64,000 bases of DNA from Rhodamnia argentea (GCF_020921035.1 NC_063157.1:24817015-24881014), one strand, 5' to 3'. Shown: positions 34,800 to 46,873, numbered from the stretch's first letter. Program-made: numbers and translations. The notes: generated by a model from the sequence alone, not told the origin.

Positions 34800-37500
34800 A
34801 ATCAGACGTCGGTCCCGTGGTGCTCGTCGCAGGGTAGCAGAGTAAATATAGCGGTCGGGACTTTGGGATTCGATTGAGTTTGGGATTCGAAATTGGATCA
34901 CTAGAATTCGATCTTTGAAGGCGTCCAAAAAGATGATATTACGAATTCGAGAGGGCCCAAAAGATTCGCGGAGTTGTTTCTTTGGAATTCACGTTCGTCG
35001 AAATTGAAATTTGAATTATGATTTTTTTTTTTTAATAAAAGCTTAAGTGAACGAGTCTATTTTCTTAATAAAGGTACAAAGTGAAAGTCATAATGTAAGT
35101 CGTCAATTGATACCTTTTGCATAGGGAGATCGCAAAGATGAAACTCGTGTCTATTAATATCTCACATTCGCTCAAAAACTTAAGCCACTCAATTATAGGC
35201 TAACTATAGTATATTAACCACTTTACACGATATTAATTATTTGATGTGAGATTTCTCTAACACAACTTTACGCGGATCATAACAGAGCTGATCACGAGAT
35301 TTCATCGTTAGTGGGAAGATGCGAGGAAATCGTTGCCAGGATCGAGCCCTAGAGCACAGCTTGTCATAGCGGAACTAGAAGCCACTTAGTTCTTCACATC
35401 CCCTCACCTTTACCACCTTGCTTCTGGCTTAATGAAGTAGATTAAGGGGGCAAAAACTAAGCTTATGCTCCCATGTCGAAACCACCAAAATAGGAAAGAT
35501 CGTTGTAGAGATCACTCATTCTCGATCGGTCTTAGAACATGTCATTCTACTATCTAAGCTCCCTTATTGAAAATTAATGACTGATTTAGGTATTTATTTG
35601 AGATAATATTCACTCGAGACTATTTCGTAATAAAATGGCTCCACATCATGCCCTTATTCACTATTCTTCCTTAAATTATGTTCCCATGAGATTAGCGCAT
35701 CTACATTGTCGTTGTATTTGTATCGGGATCGAAAACTCTCATTGTTTCGTGCAAACAATAAAAAAAAAAAATCAGTACGATATGCTTTGAATATGTCGTT
35801 CGATGGCTATATCGGCTTTGAGTTTCTCTCAATGAAGTTGTGAGTTGTTCAGTCTTAATAAGATATTGTGTCACAAGCAATCGTTCCGGTTTGTGATACA
35901 TTTTTTTAACGGTAATTTGATAATGTTCAATAATTTTGCATTCTCTTTAGATAAAATTTGATTCGCTAGAAGATCGTAGCTTGCTAAGCTAATCCAACAT
36001 TATTTTTGCTTGAATTATAATATGGTACTTTTATTTTAATATGTAAAAAATTTTCATGGTGTTGTTGATTTTTCGGTTCACTGTCGTTGCGAAGGCTGCA
36101 TTAATCGCAATTGATTGAGAAAAAAAAACCCATCCTTCACCATCATCTATAGTCGTGAAAGCAATGATCCAATGTTAGCATTTTTATCTATATTATATAA
36201 AGGCAAAGTCGACGTTGAGACTGAATAAAAAAAACGTAAAAGTCGGAGCTGAGAGAACGTTTGCTCATATGCTCGTCACGTGGCACTTATTTGCTACGTA
36301 GCACCGACAGTCCTCTCTTAAGTGAGAGTGTCGTGTCCGACACCGTGTCCGACACCAACACCCATCCGACACCTCCCAACACCCGTGTCGGTCGCGTTGA
36401 CCACATATCGGCATTTCGACACTTAGTCAATGGGGTCGACACTCTGCCAACACCCGAACCCCCGGGGCGGGGTGTAAGTTCATTAAAAGAGAAACTTAAT
36501 AACGACGGTTTGGACTTTGGAACCCTAGATATTGTAGAATTGAGGCCTCCTCCCTTTTTCCTTTATCTCGAGTTGTGGGACTAACCCATCTTCTAAAAAT
36601 TTAACTTTAATTACTCGGTCTTTTATGAAAGATAAAACATTTTAATCTCGTTTGGTGCCTGTTTAAGTTTTCATATGATATCTTTCTATTTTTTAAATTT
36701 TTGAGTTGAAAGCTCGCCATCTACGATTAAAATGGCATATAATACCTATTTTGGTTTATTTATTTTTATATTTAAAAAATATTTAATATAACGTGTCCGG
36801 TTTTTTTTTTGTTGCGTGTCTTCCCGAGATGTGACATGTTATGTTACAACAAAGGTAAGATGTACCGTATATTTGAAAATATATTAAACAAGTGCCATAT
36901 AGGAATAAGAATACAAGAATATACTAGAAATTATTGAGCATCTTATATACGACGGTTCTCACAGCATTTCAAAAATGAAATCACTAAATCAATTTAGTGA
37001 ACAAGCATTGCAATATCAGCTAGAAAACAGTTACACGTGCGCAATGTATGCGTGGGAACAAATTTCATTATAGATAGATCAACAAATCGAATCCAAGAAT
37101 GTTTTAGATCGGATAATCCCTTTAATAGAATTTATTAAACGTCAAATGATTCACCGATATCGAATATACGTAAATTGAGCTCGTTCGCATCCGAAGTCAC
37201 TTTAAGCTCCGTTAAATTACCCATCGAAAGTGGCGAAAGCCTCGTTCACGGAACCTCGGGCGTGGCCCTTTTGAAAAGGGCTATGTAGCAACTATTCTTT
37301 ATGGGTTCGAAATTTAATGTTAAGTGCCCGATTGATGCAAATGAATTAGAAAAGAGAGTGAACGTTCAAGAACTAAATGAAAGGTGGGTTGGAATTTTTT
37401 TTTTTTTTTTTTTTTTTTTTGCCCTTTTGTTTTTTTGGCTCTAAGGATTAATTTATTTATTTTTTTATAATTTATTTCTTCTCATTTCCCAACGAGCTCA
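34800..37500. other. Intergenic, AT-rich
   Basis: No gene is supported. A GC-richer island at about 36290-36480 is built on repeated GTGTCCGACAC and related CGACAC words. This composition is typical of dispersed plant repeats, but I cannot assign a family. A long poly-T tract lies at 37397-37421, just beyond the hyccin 3' end. Confidence 0.5.
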
Positions 37501-37547
37501 AATTACCAAACGAAGAGGAAAGAACGATGACGTTTTCTAGGGGTATT

Positions 37548-38558
37548 TCAGTCGGATCCGACCTCCTGCCCGGAATCCAACCCGATCTTCCTCAACCTCA
37601 GGAGACTCCCCGTCGCCAGAATCGCCTTCGGATCGATGTCGTGCAGCGACCTCGCGTGCAGGCTCCTGCAAGCCGCCGCCGCCGCCGCATCGAGCGGCTC
37701 CTTCTCCTTCGCAGGCGCCGGCGCCAGAATGCAGTGCCCCAATATCCTCAGCACCGGTTGCAGGAGCTCCCATGGCATCGGGATCCTCCCCGATCGGGTC
37801 CCTTGACCTTCGATCCGCGACGGGTTCGCGTCGCCGCCGCCGTAGATCTCTTCGGAGTCGTCCTTGTACGAATCTCCGGTCAGGCCTGACCAGACGACGC
37901 AGAACTCGCAGAAATCGATCTTCGAGCCGACCGGCATCTGCGCGATCCGGCTGTGGTAGAGCTCCAGCGCGACACCGACGATCCGCGAGCGCCGGGACGA
38001 CCGGACGGTGCCGTGCGGCTCGAGGCTCGGGGACACGACGGCGAGGTTCAGGTCCGTCGCGATGCTCTTGGCGGAGTTGTCGCGCGTCTCGTGGTACACG
38101 CTCGGGTGGGAGACGTCCGGGAGCGTGACGGTCACGGACTGGCCGCCGCGGGCGGTGGTCACGTGCGCGTAGATGGCGAGGAGCACGCACTCGAAGCCGG
38201 CGTGGGGCTTGCGCTGGGAGGCGCGCGAGAGGTAGACGCCGGCGACGGTGGGGACGTAGCGGAGGACGGCGAGGTGGAGGTCGGGGTCGCCGGAGTGGAA
38301 GGTGTCGTAGAGCCAGCGGCAGAGGTTGTCGTCGCCGGAGCCGGAGTCGGGGCGGCGGAGGAGGGATGAGACCTGGGACGCGACGTCGGGGTCGTGGAGG
38401 AGGGCGAGGGCGGGGTTCTCGGAGGAGGAGAGGGATGGGGGGATGGCCGTGACGATGGAGGAGAGAGCGACAATGGCGGCTCGGGCTTTGGAGGCTGGGC
38501 CGCCCGTCGGCGAAGCCGCGGTGGCGGAGGTCGGGGTGGTGGCGCTCTGATAATCCAT
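37548..38558 (-). CDS. Hyccin (FAM126) family protein
   Basis: Single exon, 336 codons from ATG 38558 (MDYQSATTPTSATAASPTGG). The open frame continues upstream to 38699 without an ATG, so 38558 is the first usable start. After a Ser/Thr/Pro-rich N terminus the hyccin helical core is recognisable: LCRWLYDTFHSGDPDLHLAV, VAGVYLSRASQRKPHAGFEC, VVWSGLTGDSYKDD, PMPWELLQPVLRILGHCIL. Hyccin with EFR3 and TTC7 anchors phosphatidylinositol 4-kinase (PI4KIII-alpha) at the plasma membrane in animals; plants have the equivalent PI4K-alpha1 complex. Coding GC is very high. From memory the Arabidopsis orthologue is At5g21050, adjacent to the F-box gene there as here. Confidence 0.9.
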   Translation of the reverse strand: MDYQSATTPTSATAASPTGGPASKARAAIVALSSIVTAIPPSLSSSENPALALLHDPDVASQVSSLLRRPDSGSGDDNLCRWLYDTFHSGDPDLHLAVLRYVPTVAGVYLSRASQRKPHAGFECVLLAIYAHVTTARGGQSVTVTLPDVSHPSVYHETRDNSAKSIATDLNLAVVSPSLEPHGTVRSSRRSRIVGVALELYHSRIAQMPVGSKIDFCEFCVVWSGLTGDSYKDDSEEIYGGGDANPSRIEGQGTRSGRIPMPWELLQPVLRILGHCILAPAPAKEKEPLDAAAAAACRSLHARSLHDIDPKAILATGSLLRLRKIGLDSGQEVGSD

Positions 38559-40070
38559 TGAATTCCACGGTTTAAGCGCCAGCGATTGGCGGAAGAAAAA
38601 TGTTGCGAGAAATAAAACGGAAACGAGAATAACGAGTGTACGGAGGAGATTTGGGAGGAGAAAAAATAGGATCTCAATTTGACTTATCCCCGCATGCAAT
38701 CGATCCCGATCGAAGGATTATTTGTCGACAATTAATTTCACTTTAATTTATCATTTTAAATTATCCGATAGGCTAGAATAATTTACAGCTAATGAAATGA
38801 ATCGTAGCATGGATTGAGATTAAGAAAATATCGACGGGACGAATAAGATTCTAATGGGGAACTAAATAACATTATTTTACATCAGAGATAGAAATCATAA
38901 AAATCGATTGTATACGAATGGTACGAAATCAAGAGAATATCGACAGGGCGACTATATGTAAACCGAACATCAAGACGAAAGTCGACAGAGCATAGTACGA
39001 GGTAGTAGCTCCGCTGCCCTTATTTTTTTTTTGGTCCAATCCTCCGCTGCCCTTATTGGATGATGGGGTTCCTGCAATTTAGTCAACATCTCATTAAATC
39101 AAATTTCTATTCGTTCTTCGGAAACCGCTTTATTTGATTCGAAAAAGCGAAAGTCTTTTTATAAGCCCTAGTAGTTGTTTTATAATAAATGCGAACGTCG
39201 ATATTAGTCATTGCTGGAAACCAAACGTGCTTGTCATTGTCTTATTTCCGCACTTGTTGATGGTTTGAGCAAAATATTGCGAAGACAAGCTAAACATGTG
39301 AGCGTGGATATTGACAGCAGAACGACATCAATTTACATCAAAAAGTTGAGTGATGTTTGATGTGATTCTGTATGGTAAAAAAAAAAAGATTAACGAGAAA
39401 GATTACAATAATTAGGTATGACGAAGAGGTTACCTGGTGCGGCAGGTCCTTCGCTAGGAATTGGGACTCCAACGGCTACAATATGTCAAGAAGATGAGAA
39501 AAAGGATCAACCACTAAACCATCCGTAGCAAATCTAATTACCCACAAGTTTGCTTATCCAAAAAATTGAAAAAATAAAAACAGGAAACGAGAATAACGAG
39601 TGTACGGAGGAGATTTGGTAGGAGAAAAAATAGGATCTCAATTTGACTTATCCCGCATGCAATCGATCCCGATCGAAGGATTATTTATCGAAAATAAATT
39701 CACTTTAATTTATCATTTTGAATTATCTGATATGCTAGAATAATTTATTGCTAATGAAATTAATCATAGCATGGATTGAGATTAAGAGAATATCAACAGA
39801 GAAATCATAAAAATCGATTATATACTAATGGTACGAAATCAAGAGAATATCGATAGGGCGACTATCTGTAAATCAGACACCAAGACAAAAGTCGACAGAG
39901 CATAGTACGAGGTAGAAGCTCCGTTGACCTTGTTAGATGATGGGGTTCGTGCAATTTAGTCAACATCTCAGTAAATTAAACTTCCATCTGTTTTTTTTTT
40001 TTAAATCGCTTTATTTGATTCGACAAGGTGAAAGGTCTCTTCATAAGCCGTAATAGTTGTTATGTAATAA

Positions 40071-40259
40071 ATGCGAACGTCGATATTAGTCATTGCTGGA
40101 ACCAAACGTGCTTGTCATTGTCTTGTTTGCCGGGGGCTCGAAATCAGAAACCTTCTTGATGGTTTGAGCAAAACATTGCGAAGACAAGCTAAGCATGTGA
40201 GCGTGGATATTGACAGCAGAATGACATCAATTTACATCAAAAAGTTGAGTGATGTTTGA
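40071..40259 (+). other. Short conserved ORF in repeat copy 2 (62 codons)
   Basis: ATG-initiated frame inside repeat copy 2. It encodes MRTSILVIAGTKRACHCLVC at the start and RRQAKHVSVDI, then TSIYIKKLSDV at the end. The nearly identical frame in copy 3 (41343-41534) differs by several substitutions and one extra codon. The same segment in copy 1 (39186-39360) is shifted and shortened. No domain is recognised. It may be a decayed exon rather than a working gene. Confidence 0.3.
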
Positions 40260-41342
40260 TGTGATTTTGTATGGTAAAAAAAAAAAAGATTAATGAGAAA
40301 GATTACAATAATTAGGTATGAAGAAGAGGCTACCTGGTGCGGCAGATCCTTCGCTAGGAATTGGGACTCCAACGGCTACGATATGTCAAGAAGATGAGAA
40401 AAAGGATCAACGACTAAACCATCTGTAGCAAATCTAATTACCCAAGAGTTTGCTTATCCAAAAAATTGAAAAAATAAAAACAGAAAAATGTAAGGAGAAA
40501 AAATTGCAATTAGGGGTGCGCCATGGCAACACTCCTGCTCTAAAAGAAAAAAAATGATCTAGAAACAGAAAAATGAAATTACGTAATCAAACGGATTTCT
40601 TCTTCAGAAGTTACACTACCAAACGAATTTTCTGCTCTAGAAAATGCGCGCCTTAGAAGACGAGATTAGAGATTCCAATGATAATTAATTTCACATTTCA
40701 AAACACGAGATGATCTTACGCAGAGGACATAAAAATTTACATCATAAACCCACATGAGATCACGTGATTAGTGTTAAAAAAAAAAAGCATCTTTAAGATA
40801 AAGTCGCAAAAGTCAAAGGGGGCGGGAAAAACAATGGCGAAGAATCTTTCGCTCGGTTCAGTCTTGAATAACATTTAATTCGTGTTATGTGCTTCCTTCT
40901 TTTTTTTTTTCCTTCTATAAATCTTTGAAAATATTGGGTATCACATCAACGGGGCGAATGATGTTAATCGTAGCATGGATTGAGATTAAGAGAATATCGA
41001 TGGGACGAATATTATTTTACTCAGGAACTAAATAATCTTATTTTACATCAGATATAGAAATTCTTTCGATAACAAAGAAATCATAAAAATCGATTGTATA
41101 TGAGTGATGCGAAATCAAGAGAATATCGACAGGGCGACTATCTGTAAACCGAACATCAAGGCGAAAGTCGACACAATACAGTACGAGGTAGGAGCTCCGC
41201 TGTCCTTGTTAGATGATGGGGTTCCTGCAATTCAGTCAACATCTCAATAAATCAAACTTCTATCTATTCTTCTGAAACCGCTTTATTTGATTTGAAAAAG
41301 TGAAAGGTATTTTTATAAGCCGTGATAGTTGTTATATAATAA

Positions 41343-41534
41343 ATGCAAACGTCGATAGTAGTGATTGCTGGAACCAAACGTGCTTGTCATTGTCCTATTT
41401 GCCCCGGGGCGGTCGAAATCAGAAAACTTGTTGATGGTTTGAGCAAAATATTGCGAAGACAAGCTAAACATGTGAGCGTGGATATTGACAGCAGAACGAC
41501 ATCAATTTACATCAAAAAGTTGAGTGATGTTTGA
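41343..41534 (+). other. Short conserved ORF in repeat copy 3 (63 codons)
   Basis: Counterpart of the copy 2 frame: it begins MQTSIVVIAGTKRACHCPIC, shares RRQAKHVSVDIDSRTTSIYI, and ends KKLSDV. The length difference between copies is a whole codon, so both keep the frame, which is mildly suggestive of constraint. Two copies is too few to prove it. Confidence 0.3.
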
Positions 41535-42513
41535 TGTGATTTTATATGGTAAAAAAAAAAGAGAAGATTAATGAGAAAGATTACAACAATTAGGTATGAA
41601 GAAGAGGTTACCTGGTGCGGCAGGTCCTTCGCTAGAAATTGGGACCCCAACGGCTACGATATGTCAAGAAGATGAGAAAAAGGATCAACCACTAAACCAT
41701 CCGTAGCAAATCTAATTACCCAAGAATTTGCTTATCCAAAAAATTGAAAATATTAAAACAGGAAAATATAAGGGGAAAAAATGCAATTAGGGGTGCGCCA
41801 TGGCAACACTTCTGCTCTAGAACAAAAAAATGCTCTAGAAACAGAAAAATGAAATTGCGTAATCAAATGGATTTCTGTTTCGGAAGTTGCGCTACCAAAC
41901 GAATTTTCTGCTTCAGAAAATGCGCGCCTTAGAGGACGAGATTAGAGATTCCAATGATAATTAAATTCACATTTCAAAGCACTAGATGATCTTGCGCAAA
42001 GGATATAAAAGTTTACATTATATACCCACGTGAGATCGCGTGATTAGTAAAAAAAAAGCATCTTTAAGACAAAGTCACAAAAGCCAAAGGGGGCGGGAAA
42101 AACAATGGCGAAGAATCTTTCGCTCGGTTCAGTCCTGAATAACATTTTACTTGTGTTATGTACTTCCTCTTTTTTTTATTTCCCTTTCTATAAATCTTTG
42201 AAAATATTAGGTATCACATCAATTTTGTTTTTCCATTCGTAATTACTACAACGTTTTGACTTGCATTTTTTTGTCACAATTTTCTTAGGAATTGACCGAT
42301 TTCATTATTTTTTCTAAGGTTTTCTTTTTTAAAAAAAATTAAAAAATGAGTAAAGTACTCATGAATACAAAGAGAATTATGAATTTAAACGCCTAATATT
42401 ATATCCCAAGAAGGTGGATTGTGCATGGAAAGATCAAAAAACAAGTGCTTCTCGCCCAACCTTAATAAGATATACCCAGAATCAAGAAAAAGACGAGGCT
42501 CAAAGGGAGTGTG

Positions 42514-42876
42514 TTAAGCAGCGATGTAAGAACCTGCGCACAAGCTGGCGGGCGGGGTGACAACGTCGCATGCCGAGGGAAGCCTGAGAGCTCGATTCAC
42601 GTCGATGTCGATCCCGAAACTGTTGTTCTTTCCGATCAGCTGGCAGAGGCAGGCGGGGCTGTTCTCCACCATCCCCGCCAGCTCGGGGCAGCACTTCTCG
42701 TCCGGCGCCGTCACGTTGCTCCCCGCCTCCACGTACGTCAAGCAGTCCGACATGTTGAGCAGGCTGTTGGAGCAGTCGGCCGACGGCCCGGGGGCCGGGG
42801 CCTGGCTAGAGACCTCGCAAGACGCCGCGAGGAGCGAGGCCGCAACGATGAGCACGGTGAATCGAGCGGCGGTCAT
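42514..42876 (-). CDS. Non-specific lipid-transfer protein (LTPG/xylogen-like)
   Basis: A 120-codon frame from ATG 42876. An N-terminal signal peptide (about 1-24, TVLIVAASLLAASC) and a short Pro-rich linker (APAPGPSADC) precede the eight-cysteine lipid-transfer core. The Cys pattern is C...C (LLNMSDCLTYV), CC (DEKCCPELAGMV), CLC (SPACLCQLIG), C (LPSACDV), C (SLCAG). Such proteins bind lipids in a helical cage and are secreted to the wall or plasma membrane surface. Most members of this subfamily have a longer Ser/Pro tail and GPI signal. Here the frame stops at SYIAA. The bases after LCAG form a possible donor (GCAG then gttctt), so a 3' exon may have been missed. Confidence 0.85.
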   Translation of the reverse strand: MTAARFTVLIVAASLLAASCEVSSQAPAPGPSADCSNSLLNMSDCLTYVEAGSNVTAPDEKCCPELAGMVENSPACLCQLIGKNNSFGIDIDVNRALRLPSACDVVTPPASLCAGSYIAA

Positions 42877-43601
42877 GTTAGTGGAAGAGGTGGCGGTGGG
42901 GAAGCTGGTGGTGCCAAAAGGTCACAAAAGCTTTTATGAAAGGGGTTAGGAGTGGTTAGACAGCCATGGAAAACAAGATGCTATGATGGAGAAAATGTGC
43001 GAGAATCTTAGGACACTCTTTTGAAGTCGTGGCCAAAACCTTGCATTTGCTTAGAGGGCTAGGAAAAGTTAAGATCGCCAACCACCAGCATTTATATATG
43101 GTACTATTTAACACTTGTCGGCTGAGCTGGCTCACAATCACATAGTCACATGCCATGTTAAAACTAAAAGCAGTTTGCTCCTTTCTTATATTAACCTTCG
43201 ATTTGGTTTCTAAATGTCATAAAATTGCTAAAAGATTGAACAATTAGGATAGGTAAATCATACCATGATCTCTTTAGCTCATCCTCGAAATGAACAAAAG
43301 CCACGAATTCAGGAATTTGGTCTGCACCCACCAGCCTTCAAACACCGACGCTCGATTGGTTAAACACACGGCTGAAGTGTTAGCAATAGATTACAACCTG
43401 GCGATCTTTAATTGCACAAGTAAACTGGTGGCATCACGAAATGAACACTTACGTTGCACAAGAAATGTTTCACGACTTTTTACGCTTTGAGGTTCGTCCA
43501 TCGCTGTCACAAGAAACATGGCTCCTTCACACACTTCCTTATGCACCTTGCCCAAAAGGTCGCCTGCTTTCTGTAAAAGAATAGAGTGCTAATCAAATTT
43601 G

Positions 43602-44546
43602 CTAACAGGGCAATTCCAGGGCCAATCTACCATCAAGCATAGTTTCAATGTCTGGTGCCAATTTTTGCAGGATAGCTGCAGGATAAGATCCATGTAAGGT
43701 TAACAAAAAGACAAGCTTTTGACAAGAACCAATGAATATCACGAGGTCTTGTTCACGAGTGGTCGGGGCACTTAACATACATAACAAAATAGAAATCTTT
43801 CGATTTTCAAAATATTGATTACACAGAGAGGCAAGTAAAGTACTGCATTAGAAGAAAACAACCCTCTCGGGCTCTCATCTTTTTAAATTGAAAATAAGAA
43901 TCACCCAGAAGCTCCACAGCAGCACGTGGATCTGGATTTGTAACTTGCTTCATCAAAGCCCTGAAATTTATTTCAAAAGCATTCGTAAATCCTAGCACAA
44001 GCAGAGCAAACATTTCACATGACTTGGCTTTTCTTTCTGTTGATAAGTTTCTTTAAACAGCCATAAATCCTCTCTTTAGGACACGGACAGTAAATAACCA
44101 GCGAGGACATGGTGAGTCGGATGGCCTTCTGATCATATCTCTCAATCCAACGCATCGTGGCTTCATTAATCAAATCTGGAGAAGCAGAGCAGCAGCTTTT
44201 ATGAATATGCCTATATTAATTTGAAATGTACACATGTCCGCACGAGCCCCATGCTAATTTTTAAAGCAGCCCAGAATCTCGAATGCATCAAAATCTTTAC
44301 AGCCAGAAAAAAAGTTTCTTTAAGTTTTCGTATACAGTTTATGACCTTAAAAGCCTTATAAGATGAGCTTGACAGTTCCAATGACAGTAGGCCCAAGCAA
44401 GAGCAGTCATCAGCTTACGTTTCCTCCAGAAGCACCCATCTCTACACCGGAGATTGTAGCTCCAAGAAGGAAGATCCAGGTCCTTCCACTCTCTGCATCT
44501 TCTCGGGAAGTCAGTTTGAGGTGAGATTCAAGAGTTCTGTTGTATT
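43602..44546 (-). CDS. Spliced gene fragment of unknown identity
   Basis: Four exon-like blocks on the minus strand. 44546-44419 encodes YNRTLESHLKLTSREDAESG then TWIFLLGATISGVEMG. 44175 to about 44083 encodes LINEATMRWIERYDQKAIRL. 43960-43863 encodes ALMKQVTNPDPRAAVELLGD, then SYFQFKKMRARE. 43675-43602 encodes ILQKLAPDIETMLDGRLALE then a stop. The last two join in phase with good sites. The second joins the third only through a weak donor (CC|gtgtcc). The first and second do not agree in phase. Composition is clearly protein-like, but I do not recognise the family. No start or upstream exons were found, so this is either the 3' end of a decayed gene or a gene whose 5' part I missed. Confidence 0.4.
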
Positions 44547-44599
44547 CTGGCGAACAGAGGTTAAATCACAAACGTTGCAATCTGAATCTGTTTCGCAGT

Positions 44600-46860
44600 C
44601 TTGATAAGCAAAACATAAAATCACTTAGCGCAGCTATATGTTTTGAACAAATGAATCACTGGACAGAATGATAACAGTAATGCCCTGTTTTATATATTTG
44701 GATACGTACTATTTTCGTGTTGATAAGTCATATTATATGCATGTATATATGTACATTGATTCCATTTTTTATTGAGATAAATTAAGACGAACACTGGAAG
44801 AAAATCTTAAATATCTGTTAAAATAAAATCTACAAGCAATAATATAATCCATCAACAATATAAATCGCCATTGAAATTGACAACAAATCTGAATCTTCCC
44901 TGATTCTTCTAGGTTCATATTGAGTCATCTTCATACAGAGAATTGAATCTATTTTTCTCGACTATTCACATGCCTCTACTACAATTTTTTTTTTTGGGGG
45001 GGAGGGGGACGGCAATGGGCCAGTACTTGTTAAAGAGTGCAGTTCTCTTGTTACTGTTCATTTTGGTTTGATGATTTCTTATGGATGTCTTCATAAAATC
45101 TCGAAGAACATTTGCAGCCAGATTCTAATTATTAACTCAGACAATTCAGCATTTAATGAAGAGATTAGTGAAGAAACTATGGTCTGATAAGTTTGGTGGT
45201 ACTTGTCCATGTCTATGACTATATCCAAACAGAGAACAGCATCTAGTATTAATTCTAAATAGTTGCTAGAAACAGGCATTAATCGCCAATCGATGTCTCC
45301 AAAAAAATGACAGGCCCATTTCCTAAGATTGAAGTGAGCATATACTTATGTTAACTCAGCTAGCATGGAGGTATATCCGTATCATTTTGGAATCCACCAT
45401 GAGCTTTTGGATATTTCCAAGAGAAGTAGACAAGAAAGACTGTTTTTTTTTTTTTTTGGTCGAAAACAAGAAAAACATTAGACAGTTTAACTCAACAATC
45501 AAAACCAGCAATTATTGAAAACCCTCAGACAACCAAGTCCTTGCCTCATAGTATTTGGCATGCTTCAATCTTATTGATCAGACTAAATCTCTCCTTTTCA
45601 GGTTTTTGTGGCAGTCAGCATCCTGCAACGGTAAGTGCCTTACTCTGATCATTATCAAGAAATTTCTGCCCTGAATAACGGCAGAGTAAGTTTTCTCCGT
45701 GCTTCTTCAAGTTGTTTGCCTACACAGGCTATTACCAAGGTCTAGCTCATCCTCATGAGGCTAGAGCCATGAGGTGATATGGTTATGTGAAACTCCAGAT
45801 CATGAAAGTTGCTTTACCATATCTTCCATTTTCAGTTTCACTCATAAAGAGTTGTCATGTTGTCATGCTAGATACATATAATGTACTCTGCAAGAAACAC
45901 ACGAATCATAGGAGTTTTGATGAATTTGCGCACTACACTTGCAACTTCCTCATCCCCGTGGGAATACTAGAGCTAGGAGGTGCCCTATGTTTTCCAAGTG
46001 CTATAGCACTTGTAGCAGAAGCAGAATCCAACATGGCATAGTAATGATTTTGTCTCTTCTTTGCATCCATCAAGAGGAAAGATGGTGGGCCTTTCGAATA
46101 TTTTAATACATCTTTGCCCATGTACGTTTAGCCTTTTCCGACAATCTAATCTAGGAGAAGAAAATTGACAAGAGCACTGTTTCTAGTCTATCTATGAATT
46201 TCCTGTGGATAGGGTATTCACGTGTTCATTTGTTCACTGCAAACGTCAATGGGTATCTTGAGAATACTAAGAACTTGGCATCATCAGATGTATCCTGAGG
46301 ATGTTTTGCTTGTTGTGGTTTTTGGAGCTGCATACCCATCTTATCGAGAGTTATCAACAAAAGCCCAAGCTTAGAAACCCTGCGCGAGATTCTTTTCAAT
46401 CGTTGAATTGGTTTTTTTTGGTTTTTTGAATAGTTTGATTATTTTCCAAAAGTAGGGTATGCAAAGTGTAGATACAACAACGTGGGGATGGTTCATGTAC
46501 TTCATCCTACTTTATTTTCTCATCCTTCTAGCTGACCCTGACTAAGCATTCACTCGTGGATTCTGAGAAAATATTAGGAGCTCCTAGAGTGCCACGTCAT
46601 TTCTAAGTCAGACCATACAAAATTTGACATGTGTCATACGGGGGCCCACTTTTCAGATTATTCACAGCACCCAATATTTTCTCGTGAAGGACCAGTATGA
46701 TGGTCAGAGCACGAAAAATGAGACGCAATCAAACAAATAGACGAAAAGCAGAGAGTAAAACCCTAAATTCACATGGCAGGATCACAGTGAAAATGACTTG
46801 ACCTCTGCTGAAATTTCTCGTCTTCAGCTCAAGCCAAGGAAGCTCGACAAGAATCCATCC
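44600..46860. other. Region without a supported gene
   Basis: AT-rich DNA with poly-T runs near 44985 and 45442. A minus-strand open frame at 46121-45933 (contains KGPPSFLLMDAKKRQNHYYA) has plausible composition and could be an upstream exon of the unknown gene at 43.6-44.5 kb. I could not connect it by splice sites. Otherwise nothing is seen. Confidence 0.4.
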
Positions 46861-46873
46861 AATCACCACGGAC

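Larger units (their letters stand above)
38619..42225. repeat. Threefold mosaic tandem repeat upstream of hyccin
   Basis: Three related blocks in direct order: copy 1 about 38619-39582, copy 2 39583-40955, copy 3 about 40960-42225. All share the A part (CGTAGCATGGATTGAGATTA through TGCGGCAGRTCCTTCGCTAG). Copies 2 and 3 also share a B part (GGGGTGCGCCATGGCAACAC to AAAATATTRGGTATCACATC; 40480-40949 and 41760-42225). Copies 1 and 2 begin with the hyccin 5' flank (GGAAACGAGAATAACGAGTG), which copy 3 lacks. Copy 3 shares with copy 1 a segment (AACTAAATAA, TTATTTTACATCAGA) that copy 2 lacks, so the history includes deletion or exchange. Confidence 0.85.

Noticed and set aside
36290-36480. GTGTCCGACAC-rich island, considered as an LTR or regulatory array
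   Set aside because: Short, unstructured, no paired termini or coding parts; only repeat-like word composition can be stated.
37537-38568. Long Arg/Pro-rich open frames (up to 343 codons) overlapping the hyccin locus on both strands
   Set aside because: They are shadow frames of a GC-rich coding exon; only one frame carries the hyccin motifs.
38559-38699. Extension of hyccin to a non-ATG start near 38699 with a hydrophobic stretch (LLPNLLRTLVILVSVLFLAT)
   Set aside because: No ATG is available in that frame before 38558, and the segment is leader DNA that is also duplicated in the repeat array.
44211-44396. 61-codon minus-strand open frame between two exon-like blocks
   Set aside because: Composition is not protein-like and it fits no phase with the neighbouring blocks; treated as intron.
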